A stretch of DNA of 64,000 nucleotides from Hungatella sp. GTDB lineage: Bacteria > Bacillota > Clostridia > Lachnospirales > Lachnospiraceae. The notes under the pieces are model-generated. The model was given only the letters and a program-made list of their open reading frames with translations, was not told the origin of the DNA and did no database searches. Shown here piece after piece: positions 53,425-61,614 of this stretch. The number at the start of each line of letters is the position of its first letter. Position 1 is the first letter of the stretch. The position numbers and the translations under genes are program-made. The stretch covers positions 127,869-191,868 of the forward strand of contig WASS01000007.1 of the NCBI GenBank assembly GCA_009712635.1. The letters are read 5' to 3'.

Positions 53425-55101
53425 TTAGCTCACCTCGTCCATTGGAATGCCGATTACAACAGTGGTTTCTTTTCCTTCCTGACTTTCAATTCCTATAAAA
53501 GCCCGCTCTCTATAACGATTGTGGAGCCGTGCAGTAATATTCACCAAGGCAAAATATTTGCTCCCATCTCCCTCGTAATTTTTCATTTCACACTGGATAT
53601 CCTCCAGCAGACCGGCACTCATCCCGCATCCATCATCCCAGACTGAAATCTGTAACATTTCATTTTCAATTTCTGCACTCACTCTAATATGGCTGATTGC
53701 GTTTTTCCCCTTCAGTCCGTGCACAATGGAGTTTTCTACCAGCGGCTGCAGCAAAAGATTAGGGATGGAAAGAAATGCAACCTCTTCCGGAAAATCCACC
53801 TGAAACGAAAACACATCTCCAAAACGGATTTTTTGAATCTCTGCATAGTATTCCAGCTGCTTTTTATTATCTGCCAGCATGATATCCTGACTTCCATAAT
53901 TCAATGCAGTCTTATAATAACCTGCGGTAGACTGAATTAATATTTCCAGATGTTCGTAATCCTTTTGTTCCATCATCCAGATCATATTATTAAATAGATT
54001 ATATAAAAAATGTGGTTTAATCTGCATCTGCAGAAGACGGAACTTAAACTCATTCCTTCTTGTCCGTTCATTGGACAATTCTGTAATCATTTGCCGGAGT
54101 TTATCTGCCATGTGATTAAAATGCGCAAATATTTCCTTGAATAAATCTTTTCTTTCCTCATCTAAGCGGATATTAAAGTTCCCACTTTCAATTTCTTTAA
54201 AGCCATCCAGTAAAGTGGTAACCGGATAAAACATCTTTTTTTCTGATATTTCTACGATGCAGAAAAAAATAACTACAAAAAATAAAATAATAATCAGCAT
54301 GGATAAAATGAGAGGCATACTGTTCTTCATCAATAGATTCTGGGGATAATAGTAATCAAATACCATCTGAGAATAGTCGGAAGCAACAGACAGATGTCTT
54401 AAATTATTTGTGTCTTCTGGTATATCAGAGAGAGGTTCCCCCTTGTAACTTAAATAAATTCCTTCCTCTTTCGTATTTTCCATGGGAATCAGCCGTTCCA
54501 GTTCGGAAAGTTCTACAGACATACAAAGTACACCGCATTTCTTACCGGTATATTTAGAATATACCGGTTTTATTAAGCTGATGTAATGACGGTTTCTGTT
54601 CTGAGATACCAGTCTCGGTTCGTTTCCCTCGTAGTGGATATCCCAGAAACTGTTCTCTTCTGATTGAAAATATGTTTGATATATCTCATTCTCTTCTGTT
54701 TTGAGTCCATAGAACACACCTTCATAAGAGGTGAGAAGGGTGGAATTATTATCCGTATAAAGATCTATTCGGTAAACTCCCGGAATTGTCATAGCATACT
54801 GGGTCAGCACTTCTGCACAATTTGCATAATCCAGATAATTTTTCACGATTCGGTTGGGTAGAAGCCTTTGAACTGCCGTGGAAATGGTCAGCATGTTGGC
54901 CCCGTCTTCAACCTCCTTCATGTAACGATTTACGTAATATTCTGTCTGATTTAAAACCCTTGCCCGTTCTGTCTCATCCAGTTTTCTTGCATTATAAGAA
55001 TAATAAGCCAGATAAACCAGATTCATGATAACAGCTGCTGTAAATAATGTTAGAAAAAACCGAATATAAACCGGACGTATCCTCCATCTTATGCTCTTCA
55101 T
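53425..55101 (-). CDS. Sensor histidine kinase, YesM-like
   Basis: This 558-residue membrane kinase has an N-terminal helix (about 13-35), a large extracellular sensor region, a second helix (about 277-300), a HAMP domain, a His-kinase domain with the phosphoacceptor motif MQIKPHFLYNLFNNMIW and an ATPase domain (LVENSIVHGLKG; VWDDGCGMSAG). It is the first gene of a four-gene operon with its response regulator, the PL11-like protein and the GH4 gene. GGGGAG precedes the ATG. YesM/YesN pairs respond to pectin or oligosaccharides. Confidence 0.92.
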   Translation of the reverse strand: MKSIRWRIRPVYIRFFLTLFTAAVIMNLVYLAYYSYNARKLDETERARVLNQTEYYVNRYMKEVEDGANMLTISTAVQRLLPNRIVKNYLDYANCAEVLTQYAMTIPGVYRIDLYTDNNSTLLTSYEGVFYGLKTEENEIYQTYFQSEENSFWDIHYEGNEPRLVSQNRNRHYISLIKPVYSKYTGKKCGVLCMSVELSELERLIPMENTKEEGIYLSYKGEPLSDIPEDTNNLRHLSVASDYSQMVFDYYYPQNLLMKNSMPLILSMLIIILFFVVIFFCIVEISEKKMFYPVTTLLDGFKEIESGNFNIRLDEERKDLFKEIFAHFNHMADKLRQMITELSNERTRRNEFKFRLLQMQIKPHFLYNLFNNMIWMMEQKDYEHLEILIQSTAGYYKTALNYGSQDIMLADNKKQLEYYAEIQKIRFGDVFSFQVDFPEEVAFLSIPNLLLQPLVENSIVHGLKGKNAISHIRVSAEIENEMLQISVWDDGCGMSAGLLEDIQCEMKNYEGDGSKYFALVNITARLHNRYRERAFIGIESQEGKETTVVIGIPMDEVS

Positions 55102-55212
55102 TTTATTCTCCCCGCTATAATCGTTTTAAAGGAACACCTTTAGATTATTATAACATGTAACCGGCAACTATCAGTTATATCCTTTTTACTTTTTAACGAA
55201 AAGAGAGAGAAA

Positions 55213-55239
55213 GGGAGCTGCTATAAACGAACAGCTCCC
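55213..55239 (-). terminator. Terminator after the solute-binding protein gene
   Basis: A perfect 8-bp stem GGGAGCTG / CAGCTCCC with an 11-nt loop is followed on the minus strand by TTTCTCTCTCTTTTCG. It ends the importer operon; yesM has a TATAAT box downstream at 55147-55152. Confidence 0.82.
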
Positions 55240-55246
55240 TGGGTAT

Positions 55247-56782
55247 TTAATGACCATTTAATTCTTTAAGCATTGTATCCCCATCAACGCTGTTCCAAAA
55301 ATTCTTATATGTCTTTAATCCCTCATCTATGGAAGTCGAAGAAAGAACAATCTGAGATACAACCTCCTTCCATGTATTGGTGATGGAAGCGGAAGTCTCA
55401 TCATATAAAGAAGATATTCCCGATGGAATCATCTGCTTGTCCCCTTTTAGTTCCATCGCCATTTCAATCATATCTCTCTGGATTCTCAATACCTTCTGTG
55501 TTTTCTCATCCGGCTGGAATTTTAAAGTGGTAAAATCCTTAATAAAGGAATCTGTCAGATAGTTATACTTAATGGAATATCCGGAGTTAGCTGCCTTATC
55601 CGTTGGAACAGCGATCCCATCTTCAATGTTATAATGTTTTCCTTCTACCCCTGTATTATAGAAAGCTGCGTGAATTTCAGGATCAGTAACCAAAGCCTCA
55701 ATGACACGAATCGCAGCTTCCGGATTCTTGCATTCAGATGATATACACCAGGCGGTCTGAATGGATTCATTTAACCCGCCGCCTTTTCCGTCTGGTCCTT
55801 TCAGCATGTAAATCGGCTGTACATCTGTAGCTTTACCGGCAAGCTCAGACTGAAGAATGTAGTTGGAATAATTCATCACATAGTCAATATCCGCCGCCGC
55901 TTTCCCGGTGTAAACATATTCACGCATGGTATTGTTCTCTGTTGTTATGAATTCCTGATCCATAACTCCGGTATCATAAAGCTCCTTTAAATAATTCAGA
56001 GCTTCTTTCATCTGGGGTTCCTGCATTCCATCCACATAAACGCCATCCGCATTTTTATAGATCCCTGCATAAGCTCCAAACGAATTCATAAAGAATTGGA
56101 AATTGTCAATCCACTTTGGAAAACTGAAGGGAATAATTCCGGTTCCTTTCAGTTTACCCATTTCTGTAATGAATTCTTCTGTAGTAGGAGTGTTACTCAG
56201 TTCAATTCCATATTGTTCCATAATATCTTTTCTTAAAAACAGTCCTTTTACTCTGGGATAGTAATATGGGATATCATAAACAGCACCATCGATTGCAAGG
56301 GCGTTGTAGTAATCCTGATCAATCTCAGATAACTTGACTGATGATTTGATCAGACTATCCAAAGGCATCACCTGCTCTCTTGCAACATAGTTGGGAAGTC
56401 TTGTGGTTGCCTGGGAAATTGCAAATATATCCGGAACATCCCCTCCGGCCATCATGGTCTCCAGCTTCTCGTTATAGCTACTGATTGGCGGAATTATCGC
56501 TTCCAATTCCACACCGGTATTTTCTTTCAACATATCAATTACCGATTGCTGAAGTTCCGGGTCTGTGCTCAGGCCAAAGGTATTATCCGGTGAGCAAATG
56601 GTTAATTTTACTTTTTCTGAGCTAATTGCTGCCGTTGTTGCTTCACCGGCTGAAGCTGTGCTTTCTGTTTTTGTCTCACCTCCCTTGTCCACAGTTTCCC
56701 TGCTGCCGGTTCCTGACTGACACCCTGCAGAGCTCAGTGCCACGGCCCCCGCCATGATTAATGCCAAGCCTCTTTTTTTCAT
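55247..56782 (-). CDS. Extracellular sugar-binding lipoprotein, LplA type
   Basis: This 511-residue protein has a lysine-rich signal (MKKRGLALIMAGAVAL) with lipobox SSAGC, a Thr/Ser/Glu-rich linker to about 55 and the large family-1 binding fold. It is anchored to the membrane and should capture an oligosaccharide. It lies last in an lplB-lplC-lplA operon, 37 nt after the permease gene, and next to a GH4 and a PL11-like gene, which suggests pectic or rhamnogalacturonan fragments. Confidence 0.93.
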   Translation of the reverse strand: MKKRGLALIMAGAVALSSAGCQSGTGSRETVDKGGETKTESTASAGEATTAAISSEKVKLTICSPDNTFGLSTDPELQQSVIDMLKENTGVELEAIIPPISSYNEKLETMMAGGDVPDIFAISQATTRLPNYVAREQVMPLDSLIKSSVKLSEIDQDYYNALAIDGAVYDIPYYYPRVKGLFLRKDIMEQYGIELSNTPTTEEFITEMGKLKGTGIIPFSFPKWIDNFQFFMNSFGAYAGIYKNADGVYVDGMQEPQMKEALNYLKELYDTGVMDQEFITTENNTMREYVYTGKAAADIDYVMNYSNYILQSELAGKATDVQPIYMLKGPDGKGGGLNESIQTAWCISSECKNPEAAIRVIEALVTDPEIHAAFYNTGVEGKHYNIEDGIAVPTDKAANSGYSIKYNYLTDSFIKDFTTLKFQPDEKTQKVLRIQRDMIEMAMELKGDKQMIPSGISSLYDETSASITNTWKEVVSQIVLSSTSIDEGLKTYKNFWNSVDGDTMLKELNGH

Positions 56783-56819
56783 GTTTCCTCCTCCTTAATT
56801 GTTGTGAGAAATTCTCTAT

Positions 56820-57692
56820 CTATTCTTTCACGCCACCCAACATCAGTCCTGATACAAAATGTTTTTGTACAAACGGATAGATGATCAGCACGGGAAGCAT
56901 CCCCAATACCATGACTGCCATTTTGGTATTATCATATACTGCATTTCCTTCTCCCAGGGACCCATCACTTTGAAATACCAATGCTCTTAACATAACCTGC
57001 AGTGTATACCTGGAGCTGTTATTGATAAACATAACCGCTTCGGTATAACGGTTCCAAAATGATACAAAATAAAACAGCATCACCGCAGATAAAATCGGTA
57101 CCGCCAGCGGCAGAACGATTTTTATTAATATCATGAAATCATTGCATCCGTCAAGCTTTGCAGATTCAATCAGGCTCTCTGGAATGGATGACATATAATT
57201 TTTTACAATGATTAAGTTAAATGTAGATACTGCAAATGGAAGTATTAATGATAAGCGTGTATCAATTAATCCAAGTGTCTTTATTAATATGTAAAAGGGC
57301 ATGATTCCTGCATCAAAAACCAGAGTTATACTGATGATACGCATAATAATCTTTCTTCCAATGAGTTTCTTTTGCGCCAGTGCAAACCCCATGGGAACAG
57401 TAACAGCCATAGCCAGTGCGGTACCGCTGACTGCCACGAACATGGAATTCCAAAAACCTCTCATATAACCGCTGTTCATAACCCTTGCATAATTTTTCAG
57501 TGTAAATGACTTTGGAAGCAGCAGATAGACGCCTCCCATGACATCCTGGTCCTGTGCAAACGATGTGACCACTACATTCCAGATTGGTATGACTACAATA
57601 ATACAAACCACCGCTAAAAACAATGCATTAAACAGCCTGAAGATCTTTCTTGAATTGGATTCTTTAATTTTTATTCTGCTTTTTGGATTCAC
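56820..57692 (-). CDS. Carbohydrate ABC transporter permease, LplC type (second system)
   Basis: This 290-residue protein has six membrane spans, the EAA loop (IESAKLDGCNDFMILIKIVLP) and the C-terminal GLMLGGVKE. It pairs with the LplB-type permease encoded 14 nt upstream. Its N-terminus carries a basic stretch typical of the cytosolic tail. The ATPase is not encoded here. Confidence 0.92.
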   Translation of the reverse strand: MNPKSRIKIKESNSRKIFRLFNALFLAVVCIIVVIPIWNVVVTSFAQDQDVMGGVYLLLPKSFTLKNYARVMNSGYMRGFWNSMFVAVSGTALAMAVTVPMGFALAQKKLIGRKIIMRIISITLVFDAGIMPFYILIKTLGLIDTRLSLILPFAVSTFNLIIVKNYMSSIPESLIESAKLDGCNDFMILIKIVLPLAVPILSAVMLFYFVSFWNRYTEAVMFINNSSRYTLQVMLRALVFQSDGSLGEGNAVYDNTKMAVMVLGMLPVLIIYPFVQKHFVSGLMLGGVKE

Positions 57693-57706
57693 TTTTTTCT
57701 CCTCTC

Positions 57707-58636
57707 CTACAGTACGGATTCTTCCAGAAAATGTTTCGTAATCCAGTTAGTGCCCATAACCAGCATAAAACTGACTAAGCCTGTAAAAAGGCTGATGGAA
57801 GTACCATAGGCAATGTTACCGGACAAAATTCCCTCACGGTAGGTATATGTCTGAAGAACATCGCTAACTGAATATACAGATGCATTGTACATAACCATAA
57901 TCTGTTCAAAAATCAGTAGGACATGAGACAGGTTCAGCAGCAGCATGGTAATGATTGTCGTTTTAATAGAAGGAAGTGTAATATAAAAAACCTGCTTCCA
58001 CTTATTGCATCCGTCAATGGAAGCTGCTTCATATAACTGAGGATCCACTGTTGATAAGGTTGCCACATAAATTACAGCCCCATATCCCATCTGTCTCCAG
58101 ATATAAGAGGCAATTAACACAAAGCGGAACCACTGTGGATTTGCCATAAAATAGATACTGTCTTGTCCCAGCAACTTCAGAATCTGATTCACCAGTCCGC
58201 TGGAAGGGGAAAAAAGATTAACAAATATGGTTCCCACCACCACCCATGAAAAGAAGTATGGAATGTAGATCATAAATTGGACCGTTCGTTTCATCCTCAG
58301 GGAACGAAGTTCATTGATCAGCAAAGCAATAATAATTGGAAATGGAAAATAGAAAATAATGTTGCATATGCTGATAATCATTGTGTTTTTAAAAGCCGTC
58401 CAGAATGCTACGGATTTAAATAAGCGGATAAAATTTCTCATTCCCACAAAATCCACTGATTTCTTAAATCCATAATTAGTAAAGGCCAGCCCCAGACCAG
58501 CATACGTGCAGTACTTAAAAACTACAAACCATAAAAGACCAGGAAGCAGCATCAAAAGCAGATATTTCTGTCGGTGAATGTTTTTTAAGATTCCAGGTGA
58601 AGTAAATTTTTTACTGCTTCCCCGCGTCTTATCCAT
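57707..58636 (-). CDS. Sugar ABC transporter permease, LplB type (second system)
   Basis: This 309-residue permease has six membrane spans and the EAA loop YEAASIDGCNKWKQVFYITLPS. ATG 58636 with AAGGGGG at eight bases is used; an in-frame ATG 24 codons upstream lies in the promoter region and is rejected. It is the first gene of the second importer operon. The upstream region holds TATTTACTT direct repeats that may be regulator sites. Confidence 0.92.
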   Translation of the reverse strand: MDKTRGSSKKFTSPGILKNIHRQKYLLLMLLPGLLWFVVFKYCTYAGLGLAFTNYGFKKSVDFVGMRNFIRLFKSVAFWTAFKNTMIISICNIIFYFPFPIIIALLINELRSLRMKRTVQFMIYIPYFFSWVVVGTIFVNLFSPSSGLVNQILKLLGQDSIYFMANPQWFRFVLIASYIWRQMGYGAVIYVATLSTVDPQLYEAASIDGCNKWKQVFYITLPSIKTTIITMLLLNLSHVLLIFEQIMVMYNASVYSVSDVLQTYTYREGILSGNIAYGTSISLFTGLVSFMLVMGTNWITKHFLEESVL

Positions 58637-58690
58637 AATTAGTTCCCCCTTATGTGTCATTGGTGATGTTATTATTATATTCGCTTGTAC

Positions 58691-58767
58691 ATTATATAAA
58701 AAGATCACTAATTTTACATTTTGTGCTTTTTATTTACTTTTTGTTTAATTAGTTTTATATTTACTTA
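58691..58767 (-). promoter_or_regulatory. Candidate promoter and repeats ahead of the second importer
   Basis: A minus-strand TATAAT (58691-58696) lies 55 nt before the start; upstream of it two copies of TATTTACTT (58731 and 58758 on the plus strand) are spaced 27 bp apart. This is the layout expected for a dimeric AraC-type activator such as the YesN protein. The whole gap is very AT-rich, so the repeats are weak evidence. Confidence 0.4.
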
Positions 58768-58811
58768 TTAAGTGTTTTTTTATTGTTTATTTTGTATTAT
58801 AAAATAAAAAT

Positions 58812-58852
58812 TAGTACAAACCACACACTTTTTATGTGTATAGTTTGTACTA
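58812..58852 (-). terminator. Terminator of wecB
   Basis: A stem TAGTACAAAC / GTTTGTACTA with an inner ACACA/TGTGT pair is followed on the minus strand by ATTTTTATTTTA. It lies three bases after the wecB stop. Confidence 0.85.
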
Positions 58853-58855
58853 TGA

Positions 58856-59953
58856 TTAATTCTTGCCAAGTATAATATCTGCAATTCTTCTGCTTGCTTT
58901 CCCATCTCCGTATGGATTTCCCGCACTGCTCATCCTGGCATATAATTCCCTGTCCTCTAATAAATTCGATACGCAATCGTAGATACGTTCTTCTTCAATT
59001 CCAACTAACATCAGCGCCCCGGATTCAACTCCTTCCGGACGCTCTGTCGATTTGCGCAGAACAAGAACCGGTTTGCCCAGGCTTGGTGCCTCCTCCTGTA
59101 TCCCACCACTGTCTGTTAATATAATAGTTGCTCTTGCCAAAAAATTATGAAAATCAATTACATCTAAGGGTTCTATCAAACGAATCCGTTCCTCTCCTTC
59201 AAATACAGAACCGGCAATTTCTCTGACAAGCGGGTTTAAGTGAACGGGATAAATAACCTTAACATCTGGATGCGTCTTTGTAATCCGTTTGACAGCACGG
59301 AAAATCTGTCTCATCGGCTCACCCAAATTTTCCCTCCTGTGTGAAGTCAGTAAAATCAGCCGGCTTCCGGAGGCCCACTTTAAAAGTTCATGACTGTAAT
59401 CTCCTCTCACTGTAGTTTTTAACGCATCAATCCCTGTATTACCTGTAACAAATATAGTGGAAGGCTGCTTGCCCTCATTTTTTAAATTCTCCCTGGCTTT
59501 TTCCGTCGGTGCAAAGTGGTAGGTTGCTATGATACCGATGGCCTGTCTGTTAAATTCCTCTGGAAAAGGGGAATAAATATCATAAGTCCTTAACCCGGCT
59601 TCTACATGTCCTACCGGTATCTGCATATAAAAGCAGGCAAGTGCACAGGCAAATGCAGTGGAAGTATCCCCATGTACCAATACCACATCGGGTCTTTCTT
59701 TTTCCAGTACCACACGAATCTCGTTTATGATGCTTACGGTAATATCAAAAAGTGTCTGTTTTTCCTTCATTATGGAAAGATCATAGTCCGGTTTAATAGA
59801 GAACGCATCAAGAACCTGCTTTAACATGGATTTATGCTGCCCTGTAACACAGACGCAGACATTGGCCTCTTTCCTTCCTCTCAGTTCTATTACCAGAGGG
59901 CACATTTTTATGGCCTCCGGTCTTGTTCCAAATACAAGCATGATATTCTTCAC
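58856..59953 (-). CDS. wecB: UDP-N-acetylglucosamine 2-epimerase
   Basis: This 365-residue enzyme begins NIMLVFGTRPEAIKMCPLV and has VHGDTSTAFACALA, GHVEAGLRTYDIYSPFPEEFNR and the UDP-binding TDSGGIQEEAPSLGKPVLVLR. It makes UDP-ManNAc from UDP-GlcNAc. The GTG at 59953 is chosen because AAAGGAG lies nine bases before it; the frame upstream to 59998 overlaps the previous gene and has no such site. It is last in the exopolysaccharide operon. UDP-ManNAc would feed a ManNAc-containing polymer, which is inferred. Confidence 0.95.
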   Translation of the reverse strand: MKNIMLVFGTRPEAIKMCPLVIELRGRKEANVCVCVTGQHKSMLKQVLDAFSIKPDYDLSIMKEKQTLFDITVSIINEIRVVLEKERPDVVLVHGDTSTAFACALACFYMQIPVGHVEAGLRTYDIYSPFPEEFNRQAIGIIATYHFAPTEKARENLKNEGKQPSTIFVTGNTGIDALKTTVRGDYSHELLKWASGSRLILLTSHRRENLGEPMRQIFRAVKRITKTHPDVKVIYPVHLNPLVREIAGSVFEGEERIRLIEPLDVIDFHNFLARATIILTDSGGIQEEAPSLGKPVLVLRKSTERPEGVESGALMLVGIEEERIYDCVSNLLEDRELYARMSSAGNPYGDGKASRRIADIILGKN

Positions 59954-59994
59954 TGTAAAAAGCTCCTTTAAGTTATTGAAATGCAACAAACCTG

Positions 59995-61614
59995 TCAATC
60001 AACTGAACTGCCTGTATACTCATAAGCCAGCATAGCCATAACCTGATCAAAGGCTGTGATGCCGCTTCCATCTTCCATCCCAAATGCCCCGTAATAAGGA
60101 TAAGCGGTATCCATAATCCTCATTTTTTCCATTTTCTTCAGGGCGTTTCCCTGGAGTTTTAAATCTCCTTCTATTTTCCCAATCATGGCAATCAATGCGT
60201 AAACAGCCGTAGAGTCATAATTATAACCTTCCGCTACCGTTCCATCTGTTTTGTATCGTGCTTTCACACCGCCTGCATCCATTTGTGTTTTTAGCCAGGC
60301 TATGGAATCATCCGCCAGCAAACCGGCCTCTGCCAGGTGAAGCAGCGTGACCATAGCTTCTGCAGAATTTAAATCATCAGAGGCATAAGATTTTTTATTA
60401 TAATCATACCAACTATAATATAGAGGAAATCCTTTACTTATTTTTCCCTCAAGTATCAATTTCTTTGCTGACTCATAAGGCTCTGTAAAACGGTCATCCA
60501 GCGCCGTCAGCCGGGACATAACCGTTAAGTCTCCATAGCAGAGAGTAAAGCGGTCTGCATATTTTTTATAACCGGAATCATAGAAATCCACATAATTTCC
60601 ATTGTGAATTCCGTATTTTGCAATTTCTTCTGAATAATTGGTTATCAGCTGGTCATAACCGCCCCATAAATTATCAGCCGAGATCAGTGCACCCAGAATA
60701 CGTAAGTCATCTAAAATCGAATTCACATTTGATGGTTTATCATTGCTGACGTTCCAGCCGGTTATACCATTTACCCGCATTACCCCATTGATATATGAGA
60801 GATTTTTTTCAAATAGCTGCTGATCCTTTCTCAGTAACGCATATTCCAGCATCACACCCTGAGTTTCACTAAGAACATCGCTTTTTATGGCACTGTCTGC
60901 ATCTGGATCATAAATTGTATGAACTCCTCCCCGGTCATCCATGAGATGATTCAGGACAAAATCCCCGGTCACCTTCCCGCTTCCTTCTGTCAGAGCTTTT
61001 AGATATCCTTCAAATACAGAGGTCTTTTCCATTGGCTTAATACTCCATGACCGGATCACTCCATGCTCGTCCAAAAACAATGTGGTTGGTATGGCATGAA
61101 GGCCAAGCTTCTGATAGGCGGTCATACCTTCGTCATAGTAAGTGTCCATGGTAATTCCCTGTTCTGACAGATACTTTTTTGCTGTTTCTCTGGTTTCCTT
61201 TTTATTATCTGTTCGATTAATAAGAATATAATTGATATCGCCATAATTCTTTGAGGTATTTATAAATTCCCTGATATGAGAAAGTTCTTTCCTGCAATCC
61301 GGACACCAGCTGGCCCAGAAGGTTATAATAGCCGGCTTTCCCTCCAACTCTTTCATTGTCATTATGTCTCCTGATTCAGTGGTAAAGCGGATATCAGGAA
61401 TTTTTTCATTAATATTGCAGTATTTCGGCAGAATCGCCGTGATATCATCAAGAGAAGTCTCATCTGCACTTTCCCTCTGACTATTTTGCAGGTCTTCCTC
61501 CTTATTCAGATAGTGAGACAGGAAAAGAAGGCCTCCTGCAGTAAATACCGTAAGGATGCAGAGTATCATAATTAAAACCTTTTCCACTCTGCTTCGCGGG
61601 AGGACATTTTTCAT
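59995..61614 (-). CDS. Membrane-anchored thioredoxin-like domain fused to a GH8-like domain
   Basis: This 539-residue protein has an N-terminal membrane anchor (about 13-33) and a Ser/Glu linker. A TlpA-like thioredoxin domain follows (about 70-205) with the redox motif WCPDC (103-107) and a cis-Pro at AIPTT (174-178). A helical domain from about 215 to the end resembles family GH8/BcsZ endoglucanases: SETQGVML with Glu250, SILDDLRILGALIS with Asp302/303, and later YDSTAVYALIAM. Both domains should lie outside the cell. It sits between a GT39-like gene (4-nt overlap) and wecB, in an operon that starts with a BcsB-like gene. Polymer trimming by the GH8-like part is inferred; why it is joined to a disulfide-handling domain is unknown. 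Confidence 0.8.
   Translation of the reverse strand: MKNVLPRSRVEKVLIMILCILTVFTAGGLLFLSHYLNKEEDLQNSQRESADETSLDDITAILPKYCNINEKIPDIRFTTESGDIMTMKELEGKPAIITFWASWCPDCRKELSHIREFINTSKNYGDINYILINRTDNKKETRETAKKYLSEQGITMDTYYDEGMTAYQKLGLHAIPTTLFLDEHGVIRSWSIKPMEKTSVFEGYLKALTEGSGKVTGDFVLNHLMDDRGGVHTIYDPDADSAIKSDVLSETQGVMLEYALLRKDQQLFEKNLSYINGVMRVNGITGWNVSNDKPSNVNSILDDLRILGALISADNLWGGYDQLITNYSEEIAKYGIHNGNYVDFYDSGYKKYADRFTLCYGDLTVMSRLTALDDRFTEPYESAKKLILEGKISKGFPLYYSWYDYNKKSYASDDLNSAEAMVTLLHLAEAGLLADDSIAWLKTQMDAGGVKARYKTDGTVAEGYNYDSTAVYALIAMIGKIEGDLKLQGNALKKMEKMRIMDTAYPYYGAFGMEDGSGITAFDQVMAMLAYEYTGSSVD

Noticed and set aside
58637-58708. LplB-type permease starting at 58708
   Set aside because: The extension lies in the promoter region, and AAGGGGG is placed correctly only for ATG 58636.
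58709-58811. Very AT-rich gap as a replication or attachment site
   Set aside because: It holds no iterons, integrase gene or direct target repeats; an ordinary promoter region ahead of the importer explains it.
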